Positions 1 to 7,760 of a stretch of 64,000 bases of DNA are shown one piece after another. The first letter of the stretch is position 1; every line of letters starts with the position of its first letter. A program made the position numbers and the translations under genes. The stretch comes from Pseudomonas brassicacearum (GTDB lineage: Bacteria > Pseudomonadota > Gammaproteobacteria > Pseudomonadales > Pseudomonadaceae): the NCBI RefSeq assembly GCF_003732225.1, contig NZ_MOBJ01000009.1, positions 248,001 to 312,000 of the forward strand, in the 5' to 3' direction. Below the pieces are notes generated by a model. That model was not told where the DNA came from and made no database searches. It saw only the letters and a program-made list of their open reading frames with translations.

Positions 1-327
1 GGCTCACGGATACGTGATCGCGTTGACCAAATTGCCCGGGCACGATTCCGTTCACATGAAGAGGAGCAGACAGGAGTCTTCTTCTGGCCTGCTCATATCG
101 AGTCGGACACCAGTGTCGTCTTCCGTAAGCCCGGCGACGAAGATTCCACGAGGGGGCTTTCTGAAATCTGCCTGCCAGAACTGCGTGCTTTGGTTGATGA
201 GATGGTGCAGCAGGGCCACGAAGGTGAGTCCTTGATATACGCGGTTGCGAAGGAAGCTGGTGTAAGTAAGCTTGCTCATGCGGGACGTCAGCGAATTGAG
301 AAGGCCATACGTCAAACGGGGGAGTAG
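1..327 (+). CDS. C-terminal end of a DUF3320-type helicase (5' end outside window)
   Basis: The first reading frame is open from base 1 to a TAG at 325-327 and gives 108 residues with no start of its own, so this is the end of a longer gene. The pattern SRIRDRVDQIARARFR, then VFFWPAH, then an acidic PELRALVDEMVQQ helix, then SLIYAVAKEAG and a closing GRQRIEKAI helix matches my memory of the DUF3320 domain. That domain closes large DUF4011/SF1-helicase/DUF559-type proteins of accessory islands, some of which have been linked to phage defence. The helicase motifs themselves lie outside the window, so the function is inferred from this tail only. A terminator hairpin follows directly. Confidence 0.6.
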   Translation, partial: GSRIRDRVDQIARARFRSHEEEQTGVFFWPAHIESDTSVVFRKPGDEDSTRGLSEICLPELRALVDEMVQQGHEGESLIYAVAKEAGVSKLAHAGRQRIEKAIRQTGE

Positions 328-335
328 CAAGAAGC

Positions 336-368
336 AAGGGGTGCCGTGAAGGTACCCCTTATTTGTTG
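336..368 (+). terminator. Intrinsic terminator after the helicase gene
   Basis: A 10-bp stem (AAGGGGTGCC pairing with GGTACCCCTT, one G-T pair) encloses a 5-base GTGAA loop and is followed by a modest T-rich tail (ATTTGTTG). It starts nine bases after the TAG of the helicase fragment. It probably separates that gene from the next one. Confidence 0.6.
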
Positions 369-514
369 ATAATTAGCCTTGCCCTCGCTTTGTGATGCGT
401 GGAGTACAAATGCGCTCCTTCTGGGTTACCTGGTATTTCCAGGTTCTCAGGTGATTCAGGCAAAGCTACGAGCTATGCTAATGTGCCATCACATGAACGG
501 TATGGAGAGTCGTG

Positions 515-1519
515 ATGGGTTGGAAAGGGACTGTACGTTCGCTGCAAGCGTCTGCGCGGCGATCAGAGCGCAACGCTCATCGCCGGCAGCGTGAGCTTGA
601 AAAGCGACAGAAAGAGTTCGCGAAAATGGAAGCGCTGGAGCAGGCAGCGCATGAAGTCGAGGTGTACGAAAATCACATCGATATCCTCCTTTCGATGCAC
701 AAGGAATGTGCCGAGCCTGTGAAATGGAAGCGGCTTCTCTCCAATCCAGAACCGAGACAGCCACTCAAGAGCGGTACTCTTGAGCAAGAAGCTACGCATG
801 TGGCCGCTACATATCACCCCAATTTCTGGGCTCGGCTCTTCAAGCTAGGGGCTCGTCAACGCCTAGCCCTGATAGGCAAGATTGGCGCTGCACAGGCGGA
901 AGACGAAAGGCAATATCAGGCTCAGTTTGATGAATGGAAAACTGCCCATACCGAGTGGGCAGAGGAGAGGGACATTGCGATCCGTATCCTTGATGGTGAC
1001 CGTCAGGCCAAGCTAGATGCCATCGAAGCTTTCGAGTCGTTTGCAGAAATCTCACACCTCGGCTCAGCGATTCAGATGATTGTTCATGAAGGTGGTGTCC
1101 TAGAAGCCAAGGTCGCTATCCATGGCTCCGAAGTGATTCCGACCGAAATCAAATCTCTACTCAAAAGCGGCAAGCTGTCGACCAAAGCTATGCCTGCTGG
1201 GCGGTTCAACGAGCTTCACCAGGACTACGTATGCAGCTGCGCTCTGCGAGTAGGTCGAGAGTTGTTGGCAATCCTGCTGGATGACTTGGTCATCGTCACC
1301 GCTCTGGACAATGTGCTCAATAGCTCGACAGGTCATATGGAGGAGCAGCCAATTCTGAGTGTTGCGTTCTCTAGGCCAACTGTTGACGGACTTAACCTCG
1401 AAACCATAGACCCGTCTGATGCGATGAAGAATTTCGTCCACAACATGAGTTTCAAGAAGGGCACCGGATTCTCGGCCGTTGCTGCCCTTGATGCTCAGCG
1501 CTTCGCCGTAACCGTATAA
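515..1519 (+). CDS. Hypothetical protein, 334 residues, charged coiled-coil N-terminus
   Basis: I do not assign a function. An ATG at 515 is preferred over the GTG at 512 because a TGGAGAG ribosome site lies at 502-508. The N-terminus (MGWKGTVRSLQASARRSER) is basic. It is followed by a strongly charged K/E/R helix to about residue 60 and another long charged helix around 120-175, both likely coiled coil. The C-terminal half is more globular, with VIPTEIKSLLKSGKLSTKAMPAGRF and a cysteine pair in DYVCSCALRV. No signal peptide or membrane segment is evident. I have an impression of similar conserved hypothetical proteins in island DNA. Its last 25 bases overlap the end of the integrase fragment on the other strand. 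Confidence 0.7.
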   Translation: MGWKGTVRSLQASARRSERNAHRRQRELEKRQKEFAKMEALEQAAHEVEVYENHIDILLSMHKECAEPVKWKRLLSNPEPRQPLKSGTLEQEATHVAATYHPNFWARLFKLGARQRLALIGKIGAAQAEDERQYQAQFDEWKTAHTEWAEERDIAIRILDGDRQAKLDAIEAFESFAEISHLGSAIQMIVHEGGVLEAKVAIHGSEVIPTEIKSLLKSGKLSTKAMPAGRFNELHQDYVCSCALRVGRELLAILLDDLVIVTALDNVLNSSTGHMEEQPILSVAFSRPTVDGLNLETIDPSDAMKNFVHNMSFKKGTGFSAVAALDAQRFAVTV

Positions 1520-1710
1520 CCGAACGGTAAGTAGGGGTAACAGGAGTACTCTTTTTTCTGGTCGCCCCACCGATAACGGTAGAAAAAGCTGACCGACACA
1601 CCGCCCTTGCAGACTGAAATTTGACCGGCCAGATTGCCATCCTCCCTGAGGATCTGGCCGGCATCGTTGGCGGTCAGCGACTGGAGTTCTTTGATGGTGA
1701 TTTTAGCCAT
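1495..1710 (-). pseudogene. Truncated tyrosine-type integrase, N-terminal arm-binding domain only
   Basis: The minus-strand frame begins MAKITIKELQSLTANDAG and continues LAGQISVCKGGVSVSFFYRYRW. This is the N-terminal fold of DUF4102-type phage and island integrases, which recognises arm-type sites. After about 60 residues the similarity ends (SCYPYLPFGYTVTAKR) and a stop follows at residue 72. The core-binding and catalytic domains (R..H-x-x-R..Y) are absent, so the gene is a relic. Its 3' end runs into the 334-residue hypothetical gene on the opposite strand, which marks the deletion joint. A DUF4102 start beside a tRNA-like 3' end is the normal arrangement for an island boundary. Confidence 0.7.
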
Positions 1711-1887
1711 AAAATAGGTTTCCCCTACTTTTCCCCCCACAAAAACGGCGGCTCTTGATGGACGTTCCTGGACTCTCGTAGAACCGAACACCGCTGGAGC
1801 TCAAGTAAATACACGCTTGGAAAAATCCAGAGTAAAACTTTCGAAGCTTTCAAGAAGTATGAAAAAGAAGATGGGGTGCTAGGGGGC

Positions 1888-1915
1888 GAATGTTCGAATC
1901 ACTCTGTCCCGACCA
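1888..1915 (+). other. tRNA 3'-end-like fragment, possible attachment core
   Basis: The segment reads as a T-arm (GAATG stem, TTCGAAT loop, CACTC stem with one mismatch), a seven-base acceptor strand TGTCCCG, discriminator A, and CCA at 1913-1915. The 150 bases upstream do not fold into a D-arm, anticodon arm or matching 5' acceptor strand that I can see, so a whole tRNA gene is not present. Integrases of the kind represented by the adjacent relic often use tRNA 3' ends as attachment sites, and leave exactly this kind of piece. I cannot name the tRNA. Confidence 0.4.
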
Positions 1916-1920
1916 TATTA

Positions 1921-2006
1921 TTCAAAGGGGTCGCGAGATTTTATCTCGCGACCCCTTTTTATTTTATAACGTTTTTACCCCTACAAAACGACTGGCTCTC
2001 GGTGGA
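1921..2006 (+). repeat. Long direct repeat, left copy (hairpin plus flank)
   Basis: Bases 1925-1964 are identical to 17040-17079. Similarity continues more loosely for another 40 bases on the right, through a shared GTTTTTACCCCTACAA block and ACTGGCTCT/GCTGGCTCT. A third degenerate relative of that flank sits at about 1724-1760, just upstream of the integrase relic. That suggests the flank is the region usually found before such an integrase gene. The pair may be attachment-site remnants bounding the 2-17 kb segment. Confidence 0.6.
1924..1962 (+). terminator. Strong hairpin terminator, left copy
   Basis: A perfect GC-rich stem of about 14 bp (AAGGGGTCGCGAGA with TCTCGCGACCCCTT) has a short TTTTA loop and a T5 tail, and sits nine bases after the tRNA-like CCA. 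It would stop transcription coming from the left. The same hairpin recurs at 17040. Confidence 0.85.
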
Positions 2007-2179
2007 ATCCTCACCTCTTTCGGAGGGGATGGACCTCGTTGACGGCTCGTAAGTAGCGTCTGAATCGCTAGATCCAATATAGCTTGAATGCAGTCTTATA
2101 TTCCATAAATGTAGTACAAACTATTTTTATAGTGCGTTTTAATCTATTCAGTATTTTGAATCGATTGGAGCACTTGTCT

Positions 2180-3001
2180 GTGAAAACTAAGGCGCTTTTA
2201 CCTTTTGGCTTGGCATTATTGGCTACATGCTCGACGGCGTTCGCGGGCTCCACTCTGGATCGCGTAACCAGCAGCGGGGAGCTGACCGGCGTCCTGATGG
2301 AAAGCTATCCACCATTCTCCTTTCTCAATGAACAGAACCAACTGGACGGGTTTGACGTCGATGTCGCCAAGGCCGTTGCGCAACGGCTAGGGGTGAAACT
2401 GAAGCTGCAAACACCGTCTTGGGATGTCATCGCTGCCGGACGCTGGAACGGACGATATGACATCTGCGTCTGCTCGATGAGCCCGAGCAAGGCACGGGCC
2501 GAAGTGTTCGACTTCCCGGTCGAGTATTACCAGTCACCGGCCGTGATCGTGGTGAATGCCAAAGACAAGAACATTGTCACGGGAAAGGATCTGTCAGGTA
2601 AAAAAGTCGGTGTGATCAGTGCGTCGACCTATGAAGCCTATTTGAACAAAGAGCTGGTGATTGAAGGTGCCGAGGACAAGCCATTGAGTTATCCATTCGA
2701 AAGCGTCCAGATCGCGCCATACGACAACGAAACGGTAGCCTTCCAGGATCTGGCTTTGGGCACGGGCGTGCGCCTGGATGCCATGGTCACCAACCTCATC
2801 ACTGCTCGCGAACGCATCGCTCAGGATCCTCGCTTTAAAATTGCTGGCGACACACTGTATGCAGAGCCCAACGTGGTAGCGATCGAAAAGGGCGACCCTC
2901 AATGGAATGACAAAGTCACTGAGGTCATCACTCAACTCAAGGCTGACGGCACGTTGAGCAAGATTTCGCAAAAGTGGATCGGTGCCGACATCAGCCAATG
3001 A
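2180..3001 (+). CDS. ABC transporter substrate-binding protein, amino-acid type (SBP family 3)
   Basis: This is a periplasmic solute-binding protein of the polar amino acid family. I chose the GTG at 2180 because TTGGAG lies nine bases upstream and the product then begins with a proper signal peptide (VKTKALLPFGLALLATCSTAFAG). An upstream ATG at 2084 would bury that signal. The mature part has the family pattern: LDRVTSSGELTGVLMESYPPFSF, then GFDVDVAKAVAQRLGVKLKL, then DICVCSMSPSKARAEVFDFPVEYY, with the C-terminal half closing on LKADGTLSKISQKW. It overlaps the permease start by four bases (ATGA). No ATPase gene follows. The substrate is unknown; the adjacent flavin monooxygenase hints at an organosulfur or amine compound. 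Confidence 0.88.
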   Translation: MKTKALLPFGLALLATCSTAFAGSTLDRVTSSGELTGVLMESYPPFSFLNEQNQLDGFDVDVAKAVAQRLGVKLKLQTPSWDVIAAGRWNGRYDICVCSMSPSKARAEVFDFPVEYYQSPAVIVVNAKDKNIVTGKDLSGKKVGVISASTYEAYLNKELVIEGAEDKPLSYPFESVQIAPYDNETVAFQDLALGTGVRLDAMVTNLITARERIAQDPRFKIAGDTLYAEPNVVAIEKGDPQWNDKVTEVITQLKADGTLSKISQKWIGADISQ

Positions 3002-3843
3002 CAGCCCTCAATCCACACCCTGCAAAGGCGACTGTTGCACCCGAGCCCGTACCGCACCGTTTTAGCCAGCTATTCGGTTTTCGTACTCGCCTGTATTTGA
3101 CCTGGGCGGCGCTGTTCGGCTTGTGCGTCATGTTTTTCATGAGCTTCGATCTGAAGTTCTCGATCATTCTGGAGAAGTTGCCCAATCTGGTCGGTCTGCA
3201 TTTGGGGCCAAACGGTTTCTTGCAAGGCGCCGCACTGACGCTGTTTTTGTGCTTCTGTTCGATCTGGTTTTCGTTGCTCCTTGGTTTCGTGACGGCGCTT
3301 GCGCGCCTGTCTCGCAGTGCAGTGGCTTTCGGCATTGCCAGTTTCTATGCGTCTTTTTTTCGCGGTACTCCGCTGCTGATTCAAATTCTGCTGATCTATC
3401 TGGGTCTACCGCAGTTGGGTGTTGTTCCTGGCGCAATCAGTGCGGGGATCATTGCGCTCTCGCTCAATTATGGTGCCTACCTCAGCGAGATTTTTCGTGC
3501 TGGCATCATGGCTGTAGCACCCGGACAGCGCGAAGCGGCGATGGCTCTGGGGCTGAGGCCGGCGGCGACGTTCCTGCACATCGTCCTGCCGCAAGCCATG
3601 CGCACGATCATTCCCCCGACAACCAGTCAGTTCATTTCAATGCTCAAGGACTCCTCGTTGATATCGGTGATGGGCGTCTGGGAAGTGATGTTCCTGGCGC
3701 AGTCGTACGGTCGCTCGTCCTACCGCTACATCGAAATGCTCACCACCGCAGCCGTTATCTATTGGCTCCTGTCCATTGGGCTGGAGTTGATTCAGAACCG
3801 TCTTGAACGCCACTACGGCAAAGGTTTCAAGCATCAGCGCTGA
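2998..3843 (+). CDS. ABC transporter permease, amino-acid type (HisM/GlnP family)
   Basis: This 281-residue inner-membrane permease starts at the ATG overlapping the stop of the binding-protein gene, so the two are translationally coupled. About five membrane segments are visible, with a long N-terminal extension before the first. The cytoplasmic EAA loop that docks the ATPase reads GQREAAMALGLRPAATFLHIVLPQAMR, the family standard. SFYASFFRGTPLLIQI is the other typical block. A single permease implies a homodimer. The cognate ATPase is not encoded beside it and must come from elsewhere or have been lost. Confidence 0.88.
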   Translation: MTALNPHPAKATVAPEPVPHRFSQLFGFRTRLYLTWAALFGLCVMFFMSFDLKFSIILEKLPNLVGLHLGPNGFLQGAALTLFLCFCSIWFSLLLGFVTALARLSRSAVAFGIASFYASFFRGTPLLIQILLIYLGLPQLGVVPGAISAGIIALSLNYGAYLSEIFRAGIMAVAPGQREAAMALGLRPAATFLHIVLPQAMRTIIPPTTSQFISMLKDSSLISVMGVWEVMFLAQSYGRSSYRYIEMLTTAAVIYWLLSIGLELIQNRLERHYGKGFKHQR

Positions 3844-3877
3844 CCCGCGCGTTTAATGACTTTTTACAGGTACTACG

Positions 3878-5260
3878 ATGTCCGATCCAAAACCTCTGTT
3901 GTTTGCGTTATACGAGCAAGCCAGTGTTGGCTGTGGCGGCGCGCCGAGCCTCTGGACGCATCCGGCTGACGAGCGACTGACCTTCAACTCGCTGGGCTAC
4001 TGGTCCAACCTGGCACGCATCGCCGACCAGGCTCATCTCGACATGCTGTTTTTTGGTGATGTGCTGGGCTTCTACGATGTGTTTGGTGGCAATGCCGATG
4101 CGGCCATGAAGTGGGCGGTGGAAGCACCGGCCAACGATCCGTTGATGATCATCCCGGCATTAGCTGCCGTGACGGAAAACCTGGCCTTCGGCGTCACTGT
4201 CACCACCAGTTACGAGCATCCTTTCACCCATGCCCGGCGCTTCAGCACGCTGGATCACCTGACCAATGGCCGGGTCGGCTGGAACATCGTCACTTCCTAT
4301 CTGACCAGTGCCGCTCGCAACTTCGGCCTGGAGCAGATGATCAAGCACGATGATCGCTATGAACGCGCAGATGAATTTCTCGATGTGGTTTACAAGCTCT
4401 GGGAAGGCAGCTGGGCAAACGATGCCGTGGTGGCTGACAAGTCTCGTCAGATCTATGCCAAGGGCGATCGCGTGCGACCAATCAACCATGTTGGCGAGCA
4501 CTACCGGGTGGCCGGGCCGCATTTGACTTCTCCATCACCACAACGCACACCCTTGCTGATTCAGGCCGGTTGGTCAGGCCGTGGTCGAGAGTTTGCGGCC
4601 AAGCACGCCGAACTGATTTTCATCGCCAAATCCAACCCGCTGGAGATTCGCCAGGGCTTGGAAGATATATGGGCGCAGGCCAGGGCACGGGGGCGTCAGG
4701 CGGAGGATGTTAAATCTCTGACGGTCCTGCGCATCGTTACGGCCAGGACCGAGATCGAAGCCCAACGCAAATATGACGAACTGCAAAGCAACTATCACTT
4801 GCAGGCGCAACTGGTGAGTTATGCCGGTGATACCGGTATCGACATCAGCCGCTACGCGGACAGCGATGCGTTATCCACTCACACCGAAGGCATGACTTCC
4901 TATGTGATGCGGCCTGATGGCAGTGGCAAGCCCTTGACTGCTGGCGATGTCAAACAGCGCTTTGCCAACGTCACTCGGGGCAGTGATCTGATTCTGGTGG
5001 GAACGCCGCAACAAGTGGCCGATCGGATCGAGGAGCACGCCCGAATTTCCGGCACCAGTGGCTACATGCTCAACCCGCTGATCAGCCCAGGCAGCCTCGA
5101 AGACTTTGTTGAGCTGGTCATTCCTGAACTGCAAAAGCGTGGCTTGTATCGTACTGAACCACAGAGCGGTACTTTCCGTTCGCGGTTACGGAACGATGGC
5201 GCTAACCATTTACCGGACTCTGCCTACGGCGCCTCGTTCCGCTTCGATGAAGGTTTTTAG
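3878..5260 (+). CDS. LLM-class flavin monooxygenase (NtaA/SnaA/DszA family)
   Basis: This is a 460-residue bacterial-luciferase-like, FMN-dependent monooxygenase. Family features are DMLFFGDVLGFYDVFGG near the N-terminus, VTTSYEHPFTHARRFSTLDHLTNGRVGWNIVTS (about residues 107-139), the REFAAKHAELIF segment, and a late VGTPQQVADRIEEHARISGTSGYML block. Length agrees with NtaA/DszA-type two-component monooxygenases, which take reduced flavin from a separate reductase; no reductase gene lies alongside. It begins 34 bases after the permease and is probably co-transcribed with the uptake genes. The likely role is oxidative cleavage of an imported C-S or C-N compound. The substrate cannot be told from sequence. 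Confidence 0.85.
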   Translation: MSDPKPLLFALYEQASVGCGGAPSLWTHPADERLTFNSLGYWSNLARIADQAHLDMLFFGDVLGFYDVFGGNADAAMKWAVEAPANDPLMIIPALAAVTENLAFGVTVTTSYEHPFTHARRFSTLDHLTNGRVGWNIVTSYLTSAARNFGLEQMIKHDDRYERADEFLDVVYKLWEGSWANDAVVADKSRQIYAKGDRVRPINHVGEHYRVAGPHLTSPSPQRTPLLIQAGWSGRGREFAAKHAELIFIAKSNPLEIRQGLEDIWAQARARGRQAEDVKSLTVLRIVTARTEIEAQRKYDELQSNYHLQAQLVSYAGDTGIDISRYADSDALSTHTEGMTSYVMRPDGSGKPLTAGDVKQRFANVTRGSDLILVGTPQQVADRIEEHARISGTSGYMLNPLISPGSLEDFVELVIPELQKRGLYRTEPQSGTFRSRLRNDGANHLPDSAYGASFRFDEGF

Positions 5261-5497
5261 GATGGAGGTGCCTGTACAGGTGCTGTGCAGCGGTCAGTAA
5301 CTGGTCTTTGCAGATGCCGTCTGTGAAACCCTGCCCTTATAGACTGGGCTGAGCTTCGTCATCAGCACGAGGCAAAGGGGATAAAGCTGTCTAGCGTTAG
5401 CGACAATGAGCTGTTGGAACGCTAATGCGCCATGTTGGACTACTCAAAACGTCAGCTCGTTTCAAATCAGATCAACTGTGGTTTCCAAACGTTAGAT

Positions 5498-5525
5498 TTG
5501 TGACTATATATTTGTTTGGTCACAA
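5498..5525. promoter_or_regulatory. Operator 1: palindrome TTGTGAC-N14-GTCACAA before tetR
   Basis: Perfect half-sites face each other across 14 bases and end 36 bases before the TetR start. The rest of the 300-base gap from 5261 holds no gene that I can see. The same TGTGAC-N14-GTCACA architecture recurs at 6288, 10201 and 10324, each before a transcription unit of this segment. It is therefore probably the binding site of the neighbouring TetR, which would regulate itself here. Confidence 0.7.
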
Positions 5526-5561
5526 TTTGTAAGTCCTCGATAGGGTGAGTAAGCTATTCCC

Positions 5562-6182
5562 ATGAATCAGCCATCAATATCTTCGCCCAGCCCCCGTGGC
5601 CCAGCCGATCACGACATTCGAGACCAGATTGTCGCGGCGGCCAACGAACACTTCAGTCAATACGGCTACGGCAAAACCACGGTTTCCGACCTGGCCAAGG
5701 CCATCGGGTTTTCCAAGGCCTACATCTACAAATTTTTTGATTCCAAGCAGGCGATCGGTGAAGCAATCTGCGCAAATTGTCTGGCAGAAATCGTCGCGGC
5801 TGTGGAGCAGGCTATCAATGTAGAAGACCTGTCGCCGACGGAGCGCTTTCGACGTTTGGTCAAAACGGTGATCGCCACAGGTGTGAATCTGTTTTTTAAC
5901 GACCGAAAACTCTATGATATTGCAGCGTTCGCGGCGTCGGAAAGCTGGCCCAGTTCGCAGGCTTATGACGCACAGATCAAACGCTTCGTGTTGCAAATCG
6001 TGCGAGAGGGGCGAGAGATTGGCGAATTTGAACGCAAGACTCCGCTGGACGAGACAGTAGAAGCGATACATCTCGCGCTGCGGCCATTCGTCAACCCTTT
6101 GCTGCTGCAGTACAACCTCGATTTCGTCGAGGAGGCGCCCACGCTTACCTCCAATCTCATCTTGCGTAGCCTCATGCCTTGA
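5562..6182 (+). CDS. TetR/AcrR-family transcriptional regulator
   Basis: This is a 206-residue one-domain repressor type. The N-terminal helix-turn-helix spans about residues 33-62 (YGKTTVSDLAKAIGFSKAYI, then YKFFDSKQAIGEAI), the classic TetR signature. The C-terminal all-helical part is the ligand and dimer domain and has no family-specific marker I can name. The start at 5562 has the operator 36-63 bases upstream. It lies among RND efflux, FadL-channel and ketosynthase genes, whose promoters carry the same palindrome. The ligand is probably hydrophobic, such as a fatty-acid-like or aromatic toxicant, but that is inference from the targets. Confidence 0.9.
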   Translation: MNQPSISSPSPRGPADHDIRDQIVAAANEHFSQYGYGKTTVSDLAKAIGFSKAYIYKFFDSKQAIGEAICANCLAEIVAAVEQAINVEDLSPTERFRRLVKTVIATGVNLFFNDRKLYDIAAFAASESWPSSQAYDAQIKRFVLQIVREGREIGEFERKTPLDETVEAIHLALRPFVNPLLLQYNLDFVEEAPTLTSNLILRSLMP

Positions 6183-6287
6183 CCTTTGGCTAAAGGTTTA
6201 TCGCATACGGCGGTACGCGTCAGATCCCAAACGGCTTTTCACTTTGCCCTTCTTCCATCCGTCGAAGGGCATTTTATTTATCTGTTG

Positions 6288-6313
6288 TGTGACCATTGAC
6301 TGATATGGTCATA
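6288..6313. promoter_or_regulatory. Operator 2: TGTGAC-N14-GTCATA before the FadL-type gene
   Basis: One mismatch (GTCATA) from the perfect palindrome. It ends 65 bases before the chosen ATG of the FadL-type gene, within the expected promoter. Spacing of the half-sites is exactly 14, as in the other three copies. Confidence 0.65.
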
Positions 6314-6378
6314 TGAATAAATATGGTGGTCCATCGCTTCTAATGCTTCATCTCAGTGATACCCATAGAGTCCAAACA

Positions 6379-7650
6379 ATGAAAAAAATAGTGCTCAAGT
6401 CCCCATTTGGCCTTGCTGTCGTGCTCGCATCCTCAAACGTTTTTGCAAGCGGCTTCGCTCTCAATGAACAAAGCATCAGTGGGATGGGGGCCGGGTTTGC
6501 CGGTCGTTCTTCCGCCGCTGAAGATGCGAGTACGGTCTTCGGTAACCCTGCGGGCATGTTTCGCTTGAAAAGAGAACAGGTCAGCGTGGGGGCGGCGACT
6601 CTTTTCGCCAAGTCCGACATAAGCCACACCCGCAGTACATTCGGCGGCCAGGAAGACGGCGACATGGTGCCAACCACCACCGTGCCTATGGGTTACTACG
6701 TCAAACCGATCGATGAGCATTGGGCGTTCGGTGTAGGTTTTTATGTGCCTTTCGGTCTGATGACTGACTATGGCAGCGGTTTCGCCGGGCGTTACTACGC
6801 CAACAAAAGCGAAGTCACGACCCTTACGTTCCAGCCCACTGTCAGCTATGCCTTCAACGACAAAGTTTCGATCGGGCTCGGTCCGACCATCAACCGTATC
6901 GGTGGTGAAATTTCCGGTATGGTGCCCAATCCGCTTAGCCCTGGTCGCAATGACGGAAAACTCAAAAGCACGGGTGACGACACTGCCCTCGGTTTTAACG
7001 CCGGTATCTTGGTGCAGGCTACAGACCGAACCCGTTTGGGCATGACCTACCATTCCAAAGTCAGTTATCAATTGGATGCCAAAACCAAGGTCACTGACGG
7101 CATCTTTAGCGTGTTGGGGGTCAGCGGCCGCAGTTATGACGCTTCGCTGGATGTGGATACCCCGGAGTCAGTGGATTTCTCGGTGACTCATCAGCTTAAT
7201 AACGACTGGACCTTATACGTGGGGAGCACCTGGACTCGCTGGAGTCGCTTCAAAGCGTTAACCATCGAGAACACAGGTTTACCCCCTGCGTTGAGCGGTG
7301 CGCTGGGCACCATTACCGAAGAACAGAATTGGCACGATACGTGGGCTCATGCTATCGGTGCGGCATATCAACTGAACAACCAATGGGTACTTCGCGCAGG
7401 CTTTTCGGTCGATCAGTCACCGACCAATAACACCAATCGTGGACCGCGCATTCCTACGGGCGACCGGAAGGTTGTCAGCTTCGGTGCTGGCTGGACGCCG
7501 GCGGATAATGTCACGATCGATGTTGCTTACTCTTACCTGTGGGAAGAGAGCGTGCAGGTCAACGACACCTCGCCGACCAGAGGTGCATACAGTGCCAAAT
7601 ACAAGAACAGTGCGAGCGGGCTCGGTACGTCTGTTAGTTACCGCTTCTAA
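6379..7650 (+). CDS. FadL/OmpP1-family outer-membrane channel for hydrophobic compounds
   Basis: I start at the ATG at 6379 because it opens directly into a signal peptide (MKKIVLKSPFGLAVVLASSNVFA). The upstream ATG at 6313 overlaps the operator. The mature protein starts SGFALNEQSISGMGAGFAGR and continues DASTVFGNPAGMFRL, the FadL/TodX hatch-domain signature. A beta-barrel follows, ending in the outer-membrane terminus SVSYRF. At 423 residues it is close to the family length. FadL-type channels take up long-chain fatty acids or aromatic hydrocarbons by lateral diffusion. Control by the same operator as the efflux genes suggests uptake and export of the same class of compound are switched together. 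Confidence 0.88.
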   Translation: MKKIVLKSPFGLAVVLASSNVFASGFALNEQSISGMGAGFAGRSSAAEDASTVFGNPAGMFRLKREQVSVGAATLFAKSDISHTRSTFGGQEDGDMVPTTTVPMGYYVKPIDEHWAFGVGFYVPFGLMTDYGSGFAGRYYANKSEVTTLTFQPTVSYAFNDKVSIGLGPTINRIGGEISGMVPNPLSPGRNDGKLKSTGDDTALGFNAGILVQATDRTRLGMTYHSKVSYQLDAKTKVTDGIFSVLGVSGRSYDASLDVDTPESVDFSVTHQLNNDWTLYVGSTWTRWSRFKALTIENTGLPPALSGALGTITEEQNWHDTWAHAIGAAYQLNNQWVLRAGFSVDQSPTNNTNRGPRIPTGDRKVVSFGAGWTPADNVTIDVAYSYLWEESVQVNDTSPTRGAYSAKYKNSASGLGTSVSYRF

Positions 7651-7678
7651 TTGAGTGCTGTTACACGATAAATGTCCT

Positions 7679-7708
7679 GTCGGGAGCACGCGTTGCCTCC
7701 CGACCTTT
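7679..7708 (+). terminator. Hairpin terminator after the FadL-type gene
   Basis: An 8-bp perfect stem (GTCGGGAG with CTCCCGAC) has a 10-base loop and a CTTTAA tail, 28 bases after the stop. A second hairpin (GGCCTTT with AAAGGCC, 7723-7747, followed by TCTTTGT) lies between it and the convergent SDR gene and could serve the other strand. Confidence 0.6.
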
Positions 7709-7760
7709 AAGAACACATCTCGGGCCTTTCCCCTGAGGTAAAAGGCCTCTTTGTCGCCCC

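Noticed and set aside
1800..1915. Complete tRNA gene
   Set aside because: Only the T-arm, 3' acceptor strand and CCA can be recognised; no anticodon or D-arm is found upstream.
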